Under the pieces are notes generated by a model. It had not been told where the DNA came from, made no database searches, and saw only the letters and a program-made list of their open reading frames with translations. DNA of 20,686 nucleotides from an uncultured Oscillospiraceae bacterium (GTDB lineage Bacteria > Bacillota_A > Clostridia > Oscillospirales > Acutalibacteraceae), in contig CAJUNS010000039.1 of NCBI GenBank assembly GCA_910587995.1, positions 1 through 20,686 on the forward strand. The letters run 5' to 3'. Shown here in pieces: positions 1-5,724 of the stretch. A program made the position numbers and the translations under genes. The stretch's first letter is position 1. Each line of letters begins with the position of its first letter.

Positions 1-2
1 CC

Positions 3-293
3 GATGACTACATTTTCCGTAGACATGGAATGGAGCTTCCTATGACCCCCAGCAGCTTTACGTGGCGGTTCAAGCTGATTCTCAAGAAACATGGCCTACC
101 GTCAAATCTTAATGTCCACAGCCTCAGACACACTGCGGCGAGCCTTATGATTGCAGGCGGGGCCGATGTAGCTACGGTGTCTGGTTTACTCGGACACTCT
201 CAGGTGTCCACTACGCTGGACATCTACACCCACGCCTTCGATGACAAGAAGAAAGCAGCCAGCGCGGTTTTGCAGGAGAGCCTGGACATCTGA
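3..293 (+). CDS. Tyrosine recombinase/integrase, C-terminal part (5' end outside window)
   Basis: The frame is open from the left edge, so this is the C-terminal part of a larger gene. The residues contain the catalytic signatures of the phage-integrase family: HSLRHT (the His-x-x-Arg box), LLGHS (the second His), then the nucleophile in LDIYTH. Such enzymes cut and rejoin DNA at attachment sites through a covalent phosphotyrosine link. The first Arg of the catalytic set would lie outside the window. The gene reads toward a complete tRNA-Arg about 1.3 kb away, the usual position of an integrase near the end of its element. Family assignment is firm; the type of element (prophage or ICE) cannot be told from this fragment. 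Confidence 0.93.
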   Translation, partial: DDYIFRRHGMELPMTPSSFTWRFKLILKKHGLPSNLNVHSLRHTAASLMIAGGADVATVSGLLGHSQVSTTLDIYTHAFDDKKKAASAVLQESLDI

Positions 294-301
294 CAGAAGA
301 A

Positions 302-338
302 AAAGAGTTCAAGTCCTCGTAAAGAGGGCTTACTCTTT
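302..338 (-). terminator. Intrinsic terminator between convergent integrase and ORF 330-1541
   Basis: An outer stem AAAGAGT/ACTCTTT (302-308 with 332-338) encloses an inner stem AAGTCCTC/GAGGGCTT (311-318 with 324-331, one G-T pair) with a five-base loop. Read on the minus strand the hairpin is followed by a T-rich run (CTTTTTCTTCTG). It therefore best serves the minus-strand gene, whose stop codon it overlaps, and may also stop integrase transcripts. Confidence 0.75.
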
Positions 339-1541
339 CTCTGTGTTGGCATCCAGTAGTCGCTGGATGCCTTCGTCAGTGTACGAGAGCAGCTTGCCAT
401 ATTGATGGGCAATATTTTCGCGGCACTCTGCATAAGTACCAGTAGAGATAGCCTTTTCTTTCTCTGCCTTCAAGTCAAGATATTCCTTCAACGCCGATTC
501 ATCCTGATAAAAAATCACGTTGAACTTGCCCTGATTCAGCGACAGGGGAAAGAGGTCGGTTAAAAGTGCCTCATCCTCCGCATAGTAACGAACGCCATAC
601 TTTTCGCACAGCCTATCGAACTCCGGCAGAAAGCTGTTGCGCTCCTCTTCGGTATCGCAAGGATGTGACAACGCAATCCTCTTCACCCCAGCCCGAACCA
701 TCTCGCAAAAGCAATCGGCAGCGCCTAAGTGGTATGAAAATTTATCAATTTTCACAGAAATTACTTCGTCTTGCTTGGATAGGCTTAAAACAAAATTATG
801 AACGCGCTCTGTCCATTCCAGAATTCCAAGGGAATTCTGTGCCACAAAGAACACCCTGTTTTTCAATGATTCTGGAACAAAAGGCAGGATGCTTTCCCTA
901 TACTGCTCAGGGATGATACAAGCATAAAGATACTCGCTCAGAAGAAGTTCATCTTTGACTTTTATGGCATGATAGCCATCGAAAACCCGCCTTGGATGCC
1001 GAACCAAATCCTCATATTCGAAGTAAAATCGAATTCCGGTATGATTACCCTTCCGAAACTCTTTATCTGCTCTATTCCCAACCGCAACATCGGAAATCAC
1101 CACATAATCTCCCACCGGCTCATTTCCCCAGCCGAACATGATGTACTCAAAATAATCCGGAGGATCGTTCCAAAGGCTGTCCTGCTTTTCATCAGAAAGC
1201 TGTTGGGCGGACTTCCCGTATACTCTTACAGCTGAAAGCAGTTTGCCGCTTTCTAGTATCTTTTGGGCTGCGTCAAGCGGCGCTGCGTGGTAGACAAAAT
1301 CATCTGGTGGCAGGATGTTTTTATCTGCGGTTGGCTTCCTGAATTCAAAATTCAGCGCGTTTATAACCAGATTATCCTGACAAACTATTTCTACATCGCG
1401 GCCGTTTGCATTTTCATATTGAATGAAATCAACAGCGTTTTTCAGTTCCAAGGAAGAGAAATCCGGATAATTTGCCAGAGGGAAATAATACACCCCTTTT
1501 TCGATAACCCCCGCCGGATGGCGGCCAATATTTAATTGCAT
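330..1541 (-). CDS. 403-aa protein of unknown function with possible DarT-like ADP-ribosyltransferase fold
   Basis: The start is ATG at 1541, preceded by GAGAGG at good spacing. I do not recognise the family with certainty. Residues 83-104 (VYHAAPLDAAQKILESGKLL) look like the NAD-binding opening of DarT/DUF4433 and related ADP-ribosyltransferases, where a His precedes an amphipathic helix and GxLxS. DPPDYFEYIMFGWGN (126-140) and LLLSEYLYACIIP (199-211) could supply the later aromatic and acidic positions (near Tyr130 and Glu203). Residues 262-330 (SYHLGAADCFCEMVRAGVK and onward) look like a separate alpha/beta domain. No signal peptide or membrane segment is visible. It lies between the integrase and the tRNA attachment site, so it is probably cargo of the element. 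No antitoxin-like partner is visible inside the window. The ART assignment is inference; alternatively it is an unrelated conserved hypothetical protein. Confidence 0.7.
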   Translation of the reverse strand: MQLNIGRHPAGVIEKGVYYFPLANYPDFSSLELKNAVDFIQYENANGRDVEIVCQDNLVINALNFEFRKPTADKNILPPDDFVYHAAPLDAAQKILESGKLLSAVRVYGKSAQQLSDEKQDSLWNDPPDYFEYIMFGWGNEPVGDYVVISDVAVGNRADKEFRKGNHTGIRFYFEYEDLVRHPRRVFDGYHAIKVKDELLLSEYLYACIIPEQYRESILPFVPESLKNRVFFVAQNSLGILEWTERVHNFVLSLSKQDEVISVKIDKFSYHLGAADCFCEMVRAGVKRIALSHPCDTEEERNSFLPEFDRLCEKYGVRYYAEDEALLTDLFPLSLNQGKFNVIFYQDESALKEYLDLKAEKEKAISTGTYAECRENIAHQYGKLLSYTDEGIQRLLDANTEKE

Positions 1542-1570
1542 AACTGCCTCTCTTTCGTGTCTTAATGATA

Positions 1571-1596
1571 AAAGCCCCCGGAAAACCGAGGGCTTT
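1571..1596 (-). terminator. Intrinsic terminator downstream of tRNA-Arg
   Basis: AAAGCCC and GGGCTTT (1571-1577 with 1590-1596) pair, extended by CGG/CCG after one C-A mismatch, with loop AAAA. On the minus strand it follows the tRNA 3' end by about 10 nt and runs into TTTTA. It leaves only about 30 nt before the start of the 403-aa gene. Confidence 0.8.
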
Positions 1597-1606
1597 TTAC
1601 TATTGG

Positions 1607-1680
1607 CGCGCTTGACTGGATTCGAACCAGCGGCCCTCAGAGTCGGAGTCTGATACTCTATCCAACTGAGCTACAAGCGC
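1607..1680 (-). tRNA. tRNA-Arg(CCG)
   Basis: The acceptor arms GCGCTTG and CAAGCGC pair fully. The anticodon stem TCAGA/TCTGA holds the loop CTCCGAC, anticodon CCG. The T arm has GCTGG-TTCGAAT-CCAGT. CCA is not encoded, unlike in the tRNA cluster at 17431-17885. The first 39 nucleotides, up to the last base of the anticodon loop, are repeated exactly at 1834-1872, so this tRNA gene is a likely integration site. Confidence 0.95.
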
Positions 1681-1684
1681 ATAT
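1642..1684 (-). repeat. 43-bp direct repeat, copy 1 (5' half of tRNA-Arg plus 4 bp)
   Basis: This stretch is identical to 1834-1876. It covers tRNA nucleotides 1-39 and four bases upstream. Similarity continues to about 1724 with scattered mismatches, including the ACCGC...GCGGT hairpin and the GTAGTCAAC motif. Likely an att core; the direction of the event is not resolved. Confidence 0.85.
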
Positions 1685-1707
1685 TTATGAGAACCGCAAA
1701 ACCCGCG

Positions 1708-1748
1708 GTAGTCAACTTTGTAAAAATAGTGGTCAAACAGTAGTCAAC
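1708..1748. repeat. GTAGTCAAC-type repeats, possible integrase arm sites
   Basis: GTAGTCAAC occurs at 1708-1716 and 1740-1748, with the variant GTGGTCAAAC at 1729-1738. A further GTAGTCAAC lies at 1900-1908 beside the second tRNA fragment. Short direct repeats clustered next to an att core are what arm-type recombinase sites look like. The role is inferred. Confidence 0.4.
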
Positions 1749-1774
1749 GGCGTAATATTTTCTTTCTGCAAATC

Positions 1775-1806
1775 CCGGAACTCCCAGAAAACACTGGGTT
1801 TTCCGG
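1775..1806. other. Hairpin-forming inverted repeat between the two att-like repeats
   Basis: CCGGAA (1775-1780) pairs with TTCCGG (1801-1806), enclosing CCCAG (1783-1787) and CTGGG (1794-1798) with loop AAAACA. There is no clear T-run after it on either strand. It may be a processing or termination hairpin in the tRNA leader transcript, or part of an element end. Confidence 0.5.
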
Positions 1807-1833
1807 ATTATCTCAACTGAACTGGCCTGAAAC

Positions 1834-1876
1834 GTCGGAGTCTGATACTCTATCCAACTGAGCTACAAGCGCATAT
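1834..1876 (-). repeat. 43-bp direct repeat, copy 2 (truncated tRNA-Arg 5' half)
   Basis: This is a tRNA-Arg fragment ending exactly after the anticodon loop. Beyond that edge, toward lower coordinates, the sequence is unrelated to the tRNA 3' half. Weaker similarity to copy 1 continues to about 1916 on the other side. It is not a functional tRNA. It lies between the minus-strand promoter at 1969-1997 and the intact tRNA, so it is probably transcribed. Confidence 0.85.
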
Positions 1877-1968
1877 ATATGGCGACCGCAAAACCTGCGG
1901 TAGTCAACTTTGTAAGGAAAAATCACTGTCATAAGGCGGAAGATATAGGCCTCATAAGTGTCTCTTGT

Positions 1969-1997
1969 ATTATACCTTATCCGCGTTCTAAAGTAAA
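1969..1997 (-). promoter_or_regulatory. Sigma-A promoter reading toward tRNA-Arg
   Basis: On the minus strand TTTACT (1997-1992) and a perfect TATAAT (1974-1969) are separated by 17 bp. Transcription would start near 1962, pass the truncated tRNA copy, and reach the intact tRNA about 280 nt later. It was probably the original tRNA promoter before the repeat formed. Confidence 0.75.
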
Positions 1998-2060
1998 GTC
2001 GAAATTTGTCGGCTGGCAAAATTTTTTGTCTTTCACCGGCAAAACCGTCCGCCGTGCGGC

Positions 2061-2483
2061 TTAATACCGCTGTCTTGTCAATTGCTCAAGAATCGCCAAG
2101 GCGTCTTCCGCCGGGATGCTTTTATCCCGCAGAAAGGCTACTACCGCCCGCTCGCCTGAGGAAAGCTCTCCCACCCGTTCTGGATCCAGCTTGGGCTTTT
2201 TTGGCGCCCGCTGGTTGGCGCGGTCTCCCAAAAGAGGAGGAAGCCCCCCCTCCAGCTCGGAGGAAAAAAAGTACTCTAAGGGTACGTTAAGAATCTTCGC
2301 GATCCGGTTAAGAGTGGCTGGGTCCGGAGTGGTTTTACCCGTCTCGTAATAGGTGTAGGTGGAGCGGCTTACATTTAAGACGTCCGCCACGTTTTTCTGG
2401 GAAAATCCGACTTGAACGCGGAAGGCCCGCAGTCTCTCGGCCAGCGTGGAGCCGTCGGGAGGGAGATACTTGATTTTTTTCAT
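2061..2483 (-). CDS. XRE-family helix-turn-helix transcriptional regulator (140 aa)
   Basis: I chose ATG at 2483 because AAAAGG lies about 9 nt upstream. A longer frame to 2564 has no ribosome binding site and a low-complexity start. Residues about 13-68 form a Cro/C1-type HTH: LAERLRAFRVQVGFSQKNVA, then VLNVSRSTYTYYETGKTTPD, then LNRIAKILNVPLEYFF. The C-terminal tail is charged and has no recognised domain. It would bind DNA as a dimer; its targets are unknown. Two adjacent palindromes at 2563-2582 lie near its likely transcription start and could be an autoregulatory site. The C26 hydrolase gene lies 210 bp upstream on the same strand. It could be a remnant of a mobile element near the tRNA site or a resident regulator. 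Confidence 0.88.
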   Translation of the reverse strand: MKKIKYLPPDGSTLAERLRAFRVQVGFSQKNVADVLNVSRSTYTYYETGKTTPDPATLNRIAKILNVPLEYFFSSELEGGLPPLLGDRANQRAPKKPKLDPERVGELSSGERAVVAFLRDKSIPAEDALAILEQLTRQRY

Positions 2484-2562
2484 ATCTATCATCCTTTTCC
2501 CGGCGTTCCCCACTGCGGCCGCCCGCGGGGAAGCCTGCCCAGGTCCCTGTGCGGCCGCGTCC

Positions 2563-2582
2563 AACGATCGTTATACAGTATA
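2563..2582 (-). promoter_or_regulatory. Candidate promoter/operator of the XRE gene
   Basis: AACGATCGTT (2563-2572) is a perfect palindrome that overlaps TATACAGTATA (2572-2582), which is palindromic around one central base. On the minus strand the latter contains TATACT, a fair -10, with only a weak TGGATT 17 bp upstream. Paired palindromes at a start site are typical of repressor binding; the link to this XRE protein is inferred. Confidence 0.4.
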
Positions 2583-2693
2583 GCGGATGCCATGTGAAAA
2601 ATCCAGTGTTTTGTCAAAATTTACCGGTTAAAGTGAAACAATGTCACACCTTGGCGGCGCGGGCTTGGTTTGCCCTTTTGTCCGCCGTCCCTC

Positions 2694-3341
2694 CTAACCG
2701 CCCAGCAGGCCGGTGAAAAACCGGAAAACCGCGCCCCCATCCGCCAGGTCCGGGCTGGCGAAATCCAGGGTTGCCCGTTCTGGGTGCCACTGAACCCCAT
2801 AGATCCGCTTTTCCGGCCACTCCAAAGCCTCCACCACGCCGTCCTCTGCCCAGGCGGCGGCGCAAAGGCCGGGGGCGGGCTGGCCGACGCCCTGGTGGTG
2901 GGCGCTGTTGACGGGAAAGCTCTCCCCATAGAGCCCGGCCAGAAAACTGCCCGGCGCGGCCCGAACCATGTGCCGCTGGTCGGCCTCCCGCCAGCGGTGG
3001 GCTTGGGCTGTGGGCAGGTCTTGAATCAGTGTGCCGCCAAAGGCCACGTTTAACAGCTGCACGCCCCGGCAGATGCCCAGAATAGGCCGGTTTGCGGCCG
3101 CAAAGCGCCGCACCAAAGCGATTTCCGCCTCGTCCAGCGCCCGGTCCACTCCCTGGCTCCCCTGGTTGGGGGCCTGGTAAAGGTCCGGGTCCAGGTCCGC
3201 GCCGCCGGGAAGCAGCAGGCCTTGACAGGCCTCCCCGTCCTCTGTGTTCCAAGAGACCACAGGCTCCGCTCCGGCGGCGGCCAGGGCGCGCACATAGTTT
3301 TGCCGCTTTTCCCATTGGCCATACAAGAAAATTTTCATCAT
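2694..3341 (-). CDS. Gamma-glutamyl-gamma-aminobutyrate hydrolase-like protein (peptidase C26, class I glutamine amidotransferase fold)
   Basis: A 215-residue protein. The start is taken as ATG at 3341, about 6 nt after AAGGAG; a GTG directly before it is too close to the ribosome binding site. The catalytic nucleophile is the Cys in GICRGVQLLN (about residue 94), and the His and Glu of the triad are in VQWHPER. LLLPGGADLDP near residue 45 forms the oxyanion-side loop typical of peptidase C26. Relatives such as PuuD cleave gamma-glutamyl amides in the cytosol during polyamine or glutamyl-compound breakdown. The substrate here cannot be told. It is slightly shorter than the usual 230-250 residues of the family but has all catalytic residues. 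It is divergent from the carboxypeptidase gene, with a 257-bp region between them. Confidence 0.88.
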   Translation of the reverse strand: MMKIFLYGQWEKRQNYVRALAAAGAEPVVSWNTEDGEACQGLLLPGGADLDPDLYQAPNQGSQGVDRALDEAEIALVRRFAAANRPILGICRGVQLLNVAFGGTLIQDLPTAQAHRWREADQRHMVRAAPGSFLAGLYGESFPVNSAHHQGVGQPAPGLCAAAWAEDGVVEALEWPEKRIYGVQWHPERATLDFASPDLADGGAVFRFFTGLLGG

Positions 3342-3404
3342 CACCCGCTCCTTCTAAAAACATATCTGAAATCTACCATTTCCAGAAAGTTCACCATTAT
3401 TTTG

Positions 3405-3434
3405 TTGACAGTAGCCCACGGGAGGCGCTATAAT
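3405..3434 (+). promoter_or_regulatory. Strong sigma-A promoter for the carboxypeptidase gene
   Basis: A perfect TTGACA (3405-3410) and a perfect TATAAT (3429-3434) are 18 bp apart. Transcription would start near 3441, giving a leader of about 158 nt before the TTG start at 3599. The -10 overlaps an inverted repeat described separately. Confidence 0.88.
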
Positions 3435-3472
3435 TGGAAAACTTAGCGCCTCCCAGGAACGGCGCCTCCCAG
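3420..3472. promoter_or_regulatory. Operator-like repeat cluster over the promoter
   Basis: GGGAGGCGCTA (3420-3430) and TAGCGCCTCCC (3444-3454) are perfect inverted repeats separated by 13 bp. The core GCGCCTCCCAG recurs in direct orientation at 3446-3456 and 3462-3472. The first arm covers the end of the spacer and the start of the -10; the second lies just past the start site. This suggests repression by a dimeric protein. As RNA only the second arm and the extra copy would be transcribed, so a DNA-level role is more likely. Confidence 0.7.
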
Positions 3473-3598
3473 TTTGTCTATGGTAGGGCTGCAACCTTTT
3501 CTTGTCAAGGGGCATTCCTATGGGTGTAAGGCGTTGAGGGGCTGAATTCACACCGGCCGCGCCCCCCGCTCCATTTATATGAAGAAAGGGTGACCAAT

Positions 3599-4474
3599 TT
3601 GACATACGGCAGAAACACTTCCGAACGCCCCCGCCGCGGCCTGCCAGAAGAGCCGCCCCGGCCCCGCCGCCCCAGGCGCAGGTCCGGACCCCGGAGCGAG
3701 ACCATTGCCGCCCTGGTGATTTTAGGCGCGGCGGCGCTGTCCATCGTCATTGTGGCGGCGGCTGTGCTGCACACTGGCCAGGGCCCTGCGGTCCCAGCGG
3801 CAGCCCCGGCCGTGGGCGCGGTAAACCGGGGGGAGGCGGCTTCCTCTGGGGAAGAGGCCCAGGCTCCGCAAGGCCGGAGCCCCATGGCCGCGGACAACTA
3901 CCAGCAGCTTTCCGACCCTCTTCTGGTGCTGGTAAACGACGCGGTCCCCCTGCCGGAGGACTGGCAGGTGACGCCCGCTTTCATTGGGGACGAGGCCGTG
4001 GACCAGCGCTGCTACTCGGATTTGGACGATATGGTTCAAGCCGCCCAGGAGGACAACATCTGGCTGTGGGTGGCCTCGGGCTACCGCAGCGTGGATGACC
4101 AGGAGGCGGTGCTTCAGCGGGAGATTACCCTGCACATGAACCAGGATGGCATGACAGCGGAGGAGGCCCAGGACTTCTCCCTGCGGACCATCGCCCGTCC
4201 GGGCTACAGCGAGCACCACACAGGCTTGGCCGTGGACCTGAACGATGTAAGCGACGGTTTTGAGTCCACGGAGGAATACCAGTGGCTGAAGGAGCACGCG
4301 GCGGAATACGGCTTTGTGCAGCGCTACCGCTCGGACAAGGTAGACAAAACCGGCATTGAGAACGAGAGCTGGCACTACCGCTATGTGGGCCGGGAGCACG
4401 CCCAGGAGATGGAGCGGCTGGACCTGTGCCTGGAAGAGTATGTGGAATATCAAAAAAGCCAGGGGCCGGACTGA
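3599..4474 (+). CDS. Membrane-anchored VanY-type D-alanyl-D-alanine carboxypeptidase (peptidase M15)
   Basis: I prefer TTG at 3599, 8 nt after AAAGGG. A GTG at 3590 overlaps that ribosome binding site and would add three residues. The protein has 291 residues: a very Arg/Pro-rich cytoplasmic N-terminus, one membrane segment (about 36-58, IAALVILGAAALSIVIVAAA), an Ala/Gly-rich linker, and an extracellular M15 domain from about residue 100. The zinc signature SEHHTGLAVDLND and the second motif ESWHYRYVG supply the His, Asp and His ligands and the catalytic Glu. The family trims the terminal D-Ala from peptidoglycan stem peptides at the outer face of the membrane. VanY-like enzymes can lower vancomycin binding, but no vanHAX genes are present, so ordinary wall maturation is more likely. 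The promoter is strong and appears operator-controlled. Confidence 0.92.
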   Translation: MTYGRNTSERPRRGLPEEPPRPRRPRRRSGPRSETIAALVILGAAALSIVIVAAAVLHTGQGPAVPAAAPAVGAVNRGEAASSGEEAQAPQGRSPMAADNYQQLSDPLLVLVNDAVPLPEDWQVTPAFIGDEAVDQRCYSDLDDMVQAAQEDNIWLWVASGYRSVDDQEAVLQREITLHMNQDGMTAEEAQDFSLRTIARPGYSEHHTGLAVDLNDVSDGFESTEEYQWLKEHAAEYGFVQRYRSDKVDKTGIENESWHYRYVGREHAQEMERLDLCLEEYVEYQKSQGPD

Positions 4475-4513
4475 GCCCCCGCTCTGGGATTGTCCCAACC
4501 ACAGAGAGTATCA

Positions 4514-4550
4514 TTCGTGTTCCCCCGCCCTTTGGGCGGGGGAACACGAA
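4514..4550. terminator. Perfect 17-bp hairpin downstream of the carboxypeptidase gene
   Basis: TTCGTGTTCCCCCGCCC (4514-4530) pairs without mismatch with GGGCGGGGGAACACGAA (4534-4550) around a TTT loop. A terminator is the simplest reading given its place between two transcription units. However, no T-run follows on the plus strand (AAGCTCTCC), and on the minus strand only ATGATACTC follows. GAGAG and CTCTC flank it loosely. Confidence 0.55.
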
Positions 4551-4585
4551 AAGCTCTCCGAAACGGACGCGCCCCCCGCGCTTTT

Positions 4586-4656
4586 CCCCTTTGCAAACCA
4601 AGCTTCCATGTGGTATAATGAACCCATGGAAGCTTTTTCCGTCCCCGGCAAAGGGG
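4586..4656. repeat. Nested palindrome enclosing the hprK promoter
   Basis: The inner perfect inverted repeat AAGCTTCCATG (4600-4610) and CATGGAAGCTT (4625-4635) flanks the -10 with a 14-bp centre. The outer perfect repeat CCCCTTTGC (4586-4594) and GCAAAGGGG (4648-4656) is centred within 4 bp of the inner one, and its left arm overlaps the -35. It may be an operator, or DNA able to form a cruciform. Confidence 0.75.
4591..4619 (+). promoter_or_regulatory. Extended -10 sigma-A promoter of the hprK operon
   Basis: TTGCAA (4591-4596) and a perfect TATAAT (4614-4619) are 17 bp apart. TGG directly before the -10 gives an extended -10. The start would be near 4626, with a leader of about 100 nt before hprK. 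It probably drives hprK, murB, rapZ and the following genes, as no other clear promoter is seen before whiA. Confidence 0.85.
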
Positions 4657-4728
4657 CGGGCAAATGCCAGGAGGAGTGAACCGGCGGCCCAAGAGCCCGT
4701 GAAAAACCAAGAGGAAGGTGGAAATGCT

Positions 4729-5694
4729 ATGGTTGAGGAATACACCATACCGCTGTCAAAAATCATTGAGAACCAGGGGCTGCGGCCCATTTACCTGCCC
4801 CGCAGCCCGGAGAACATCATGATCTGCTCCCGGGACGTGAACCGCCCCGGCATGGAGCTTAACGGCTTTGTGGACTACTTTGACCCCAAGCGGGTGGCCA
4901 TTTTGGGCATGTCGGAAATGGGCATGCTCAACCGCCTGCGGGACGAGCAAAAGGCCGAAGATGTGGAGCGCTTTTTCGCCCTGCACCCTGTGGCGGTTAT
5001 CATCGCCCGGGGGCTGGAACCCTTCCCGGCTATGGTGGAGGCAGCGGAGCGCTATGAGATTCCCCTGCTCTCCTCCCAGGACTCCACCTCCAGCGCCTTG
5101 GCCAGCCTGGTGGCCTTTCTCAATGTGGAGCTGGCCCCCCGCATCACCCGCCACGGGGTGCTGATGGATGTGTACGGCCAGGGCATTCTGCTGGTGGGCG
5201 ACAGCGGCGTGGGCAAGTCCGAGGCCGCCATTGAACTGATCAAGCGGGGGCACCGGCTCATTGCTGACGACGCGGTGGAGATCCGCCGGGTGTCCAGCAT
5301 CTCCCTGGTAGGCCAGGCGCCGGAAAACATCCGGCACTTTATTGAGCTGCGGGGCATTGGCGTCATCAACGCCCAGCGCATTTTCGGCGTGGGGGCCGTA
5401 AAGCTCTCGCAGAAAATCGAGCTGGCCATCAAGCTGGAAACCTGGGACGCCTCCAAGGTTTACGACCGCATGGGCATGGGGAACGAGTATGCCGAGATTT
5501 TGGGCATCCGGGTGCCGGTCATCACCATCCCGGTAAAGCCTGGGCGGAACCTGGCGGTGATCATCGAGGTGGCCGCCATGAACGACCGCCAGAAGAAGAT
5601 GGGCTACAACGCCGCCCAGGAGCTGCTGGTCAACCTGGGCATGGACCCCAGCGAGCTGGAGCCCACCGATGTGAAAATGGACCTGGACGTATAA
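4729..5694 (+). CDS. hprK: HPr kinase/phosphorylase
   Basis: HprK phosphorylates HPr on Ser46 when glycolytic intermediates are high and removes the phosphate when phosphate is high, setting carbon catabolite repression in low-GC and related Firmicutes. The product is 321 residues, a normal length. I chose ATG at 4729, after GAGGAAGGTGG. The N-terminal regulatory domain covers about 1-130. Then HGVLMDVYGQG leads into the Walker A motif GDSGVGKS (157-164). ADDAVEI (179-185) and IELRGIGVINAQ (205-216) form the Mg and active-site loops. The C-terminal family signature GIRVPVITIPVKPGRN is followed by AVIIEVAAMN (259-285). It heads the operon with murB (30 bp gap). HPr itself is not encoded in the window. 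Confidence 0.97.
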   Translation: MVEEYTIPLSKIIENQGLRPIYLPRSPENIMICSRDVNRPGMELNGFVDYFDPKRVAILGMSEMGMLNRLRDEQKAEDVERFFALHPVAVIIARGLEPFPAMVEAAERYEIPLLSSQDSTSSALASLVAFLNVELAPRITRHGVLMDVYGQGILLVGDSGVGKSEAAIELIKRGHRLIADDAVEIRRVSSISLVGQAPENIRHFIELRGIGVINAQRIFGVGAVKLSQKIELAIKLETWDASKVYDRMGMGNEYAEILGIRVPVITIPVKPGRNLAVIIEVAAMNDRQKKMGYNAAQELLVNLGMDPSELEPTDVKMDLDV

Positions 5695-5724
5695 ATCCCC
5701 TACAAAACAAGGAGGAATGTTCCC

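Noticed and set aside
566..1535. Plus-strand frames opposite the 403-aa gene
   Set aside because: No ribosome binding sites or recognisable motifs; the minus-strand frame is long and unbroken with a good start.
1813..2019. Minus-strand frame encoding ALVAQLDRVSDSDV
   Set aside because: This is the well-known false translation of a tRNA gene (here the tRNA-Arg fragment).
2633..2647. GTGA-N7-TCAC as an operator upstream of the XRE gene
   Set aside because: Four-base arms are too short to stand out from chance.
2644..3363. 239-residue minus-strand frame overlapping the C26 hydrolase
   Set aside because: It is Arg/Gly/Pro-rich without motifs, whereas the other frame has the full catalytic triad and a ribosome binding site.
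3480..3545. 21-codon frame in the carboxypeptidase leader as a leader peptide
   Set aside because: No ribosome binding site and no codon run that would suggest attenuation.
4600..4635. Invertible promoter (phase variation) at hprK
   Set aside because: The segment between the arms is only 14 bp, far too short for known DNA invertases, and no recombinase gene is nearby.
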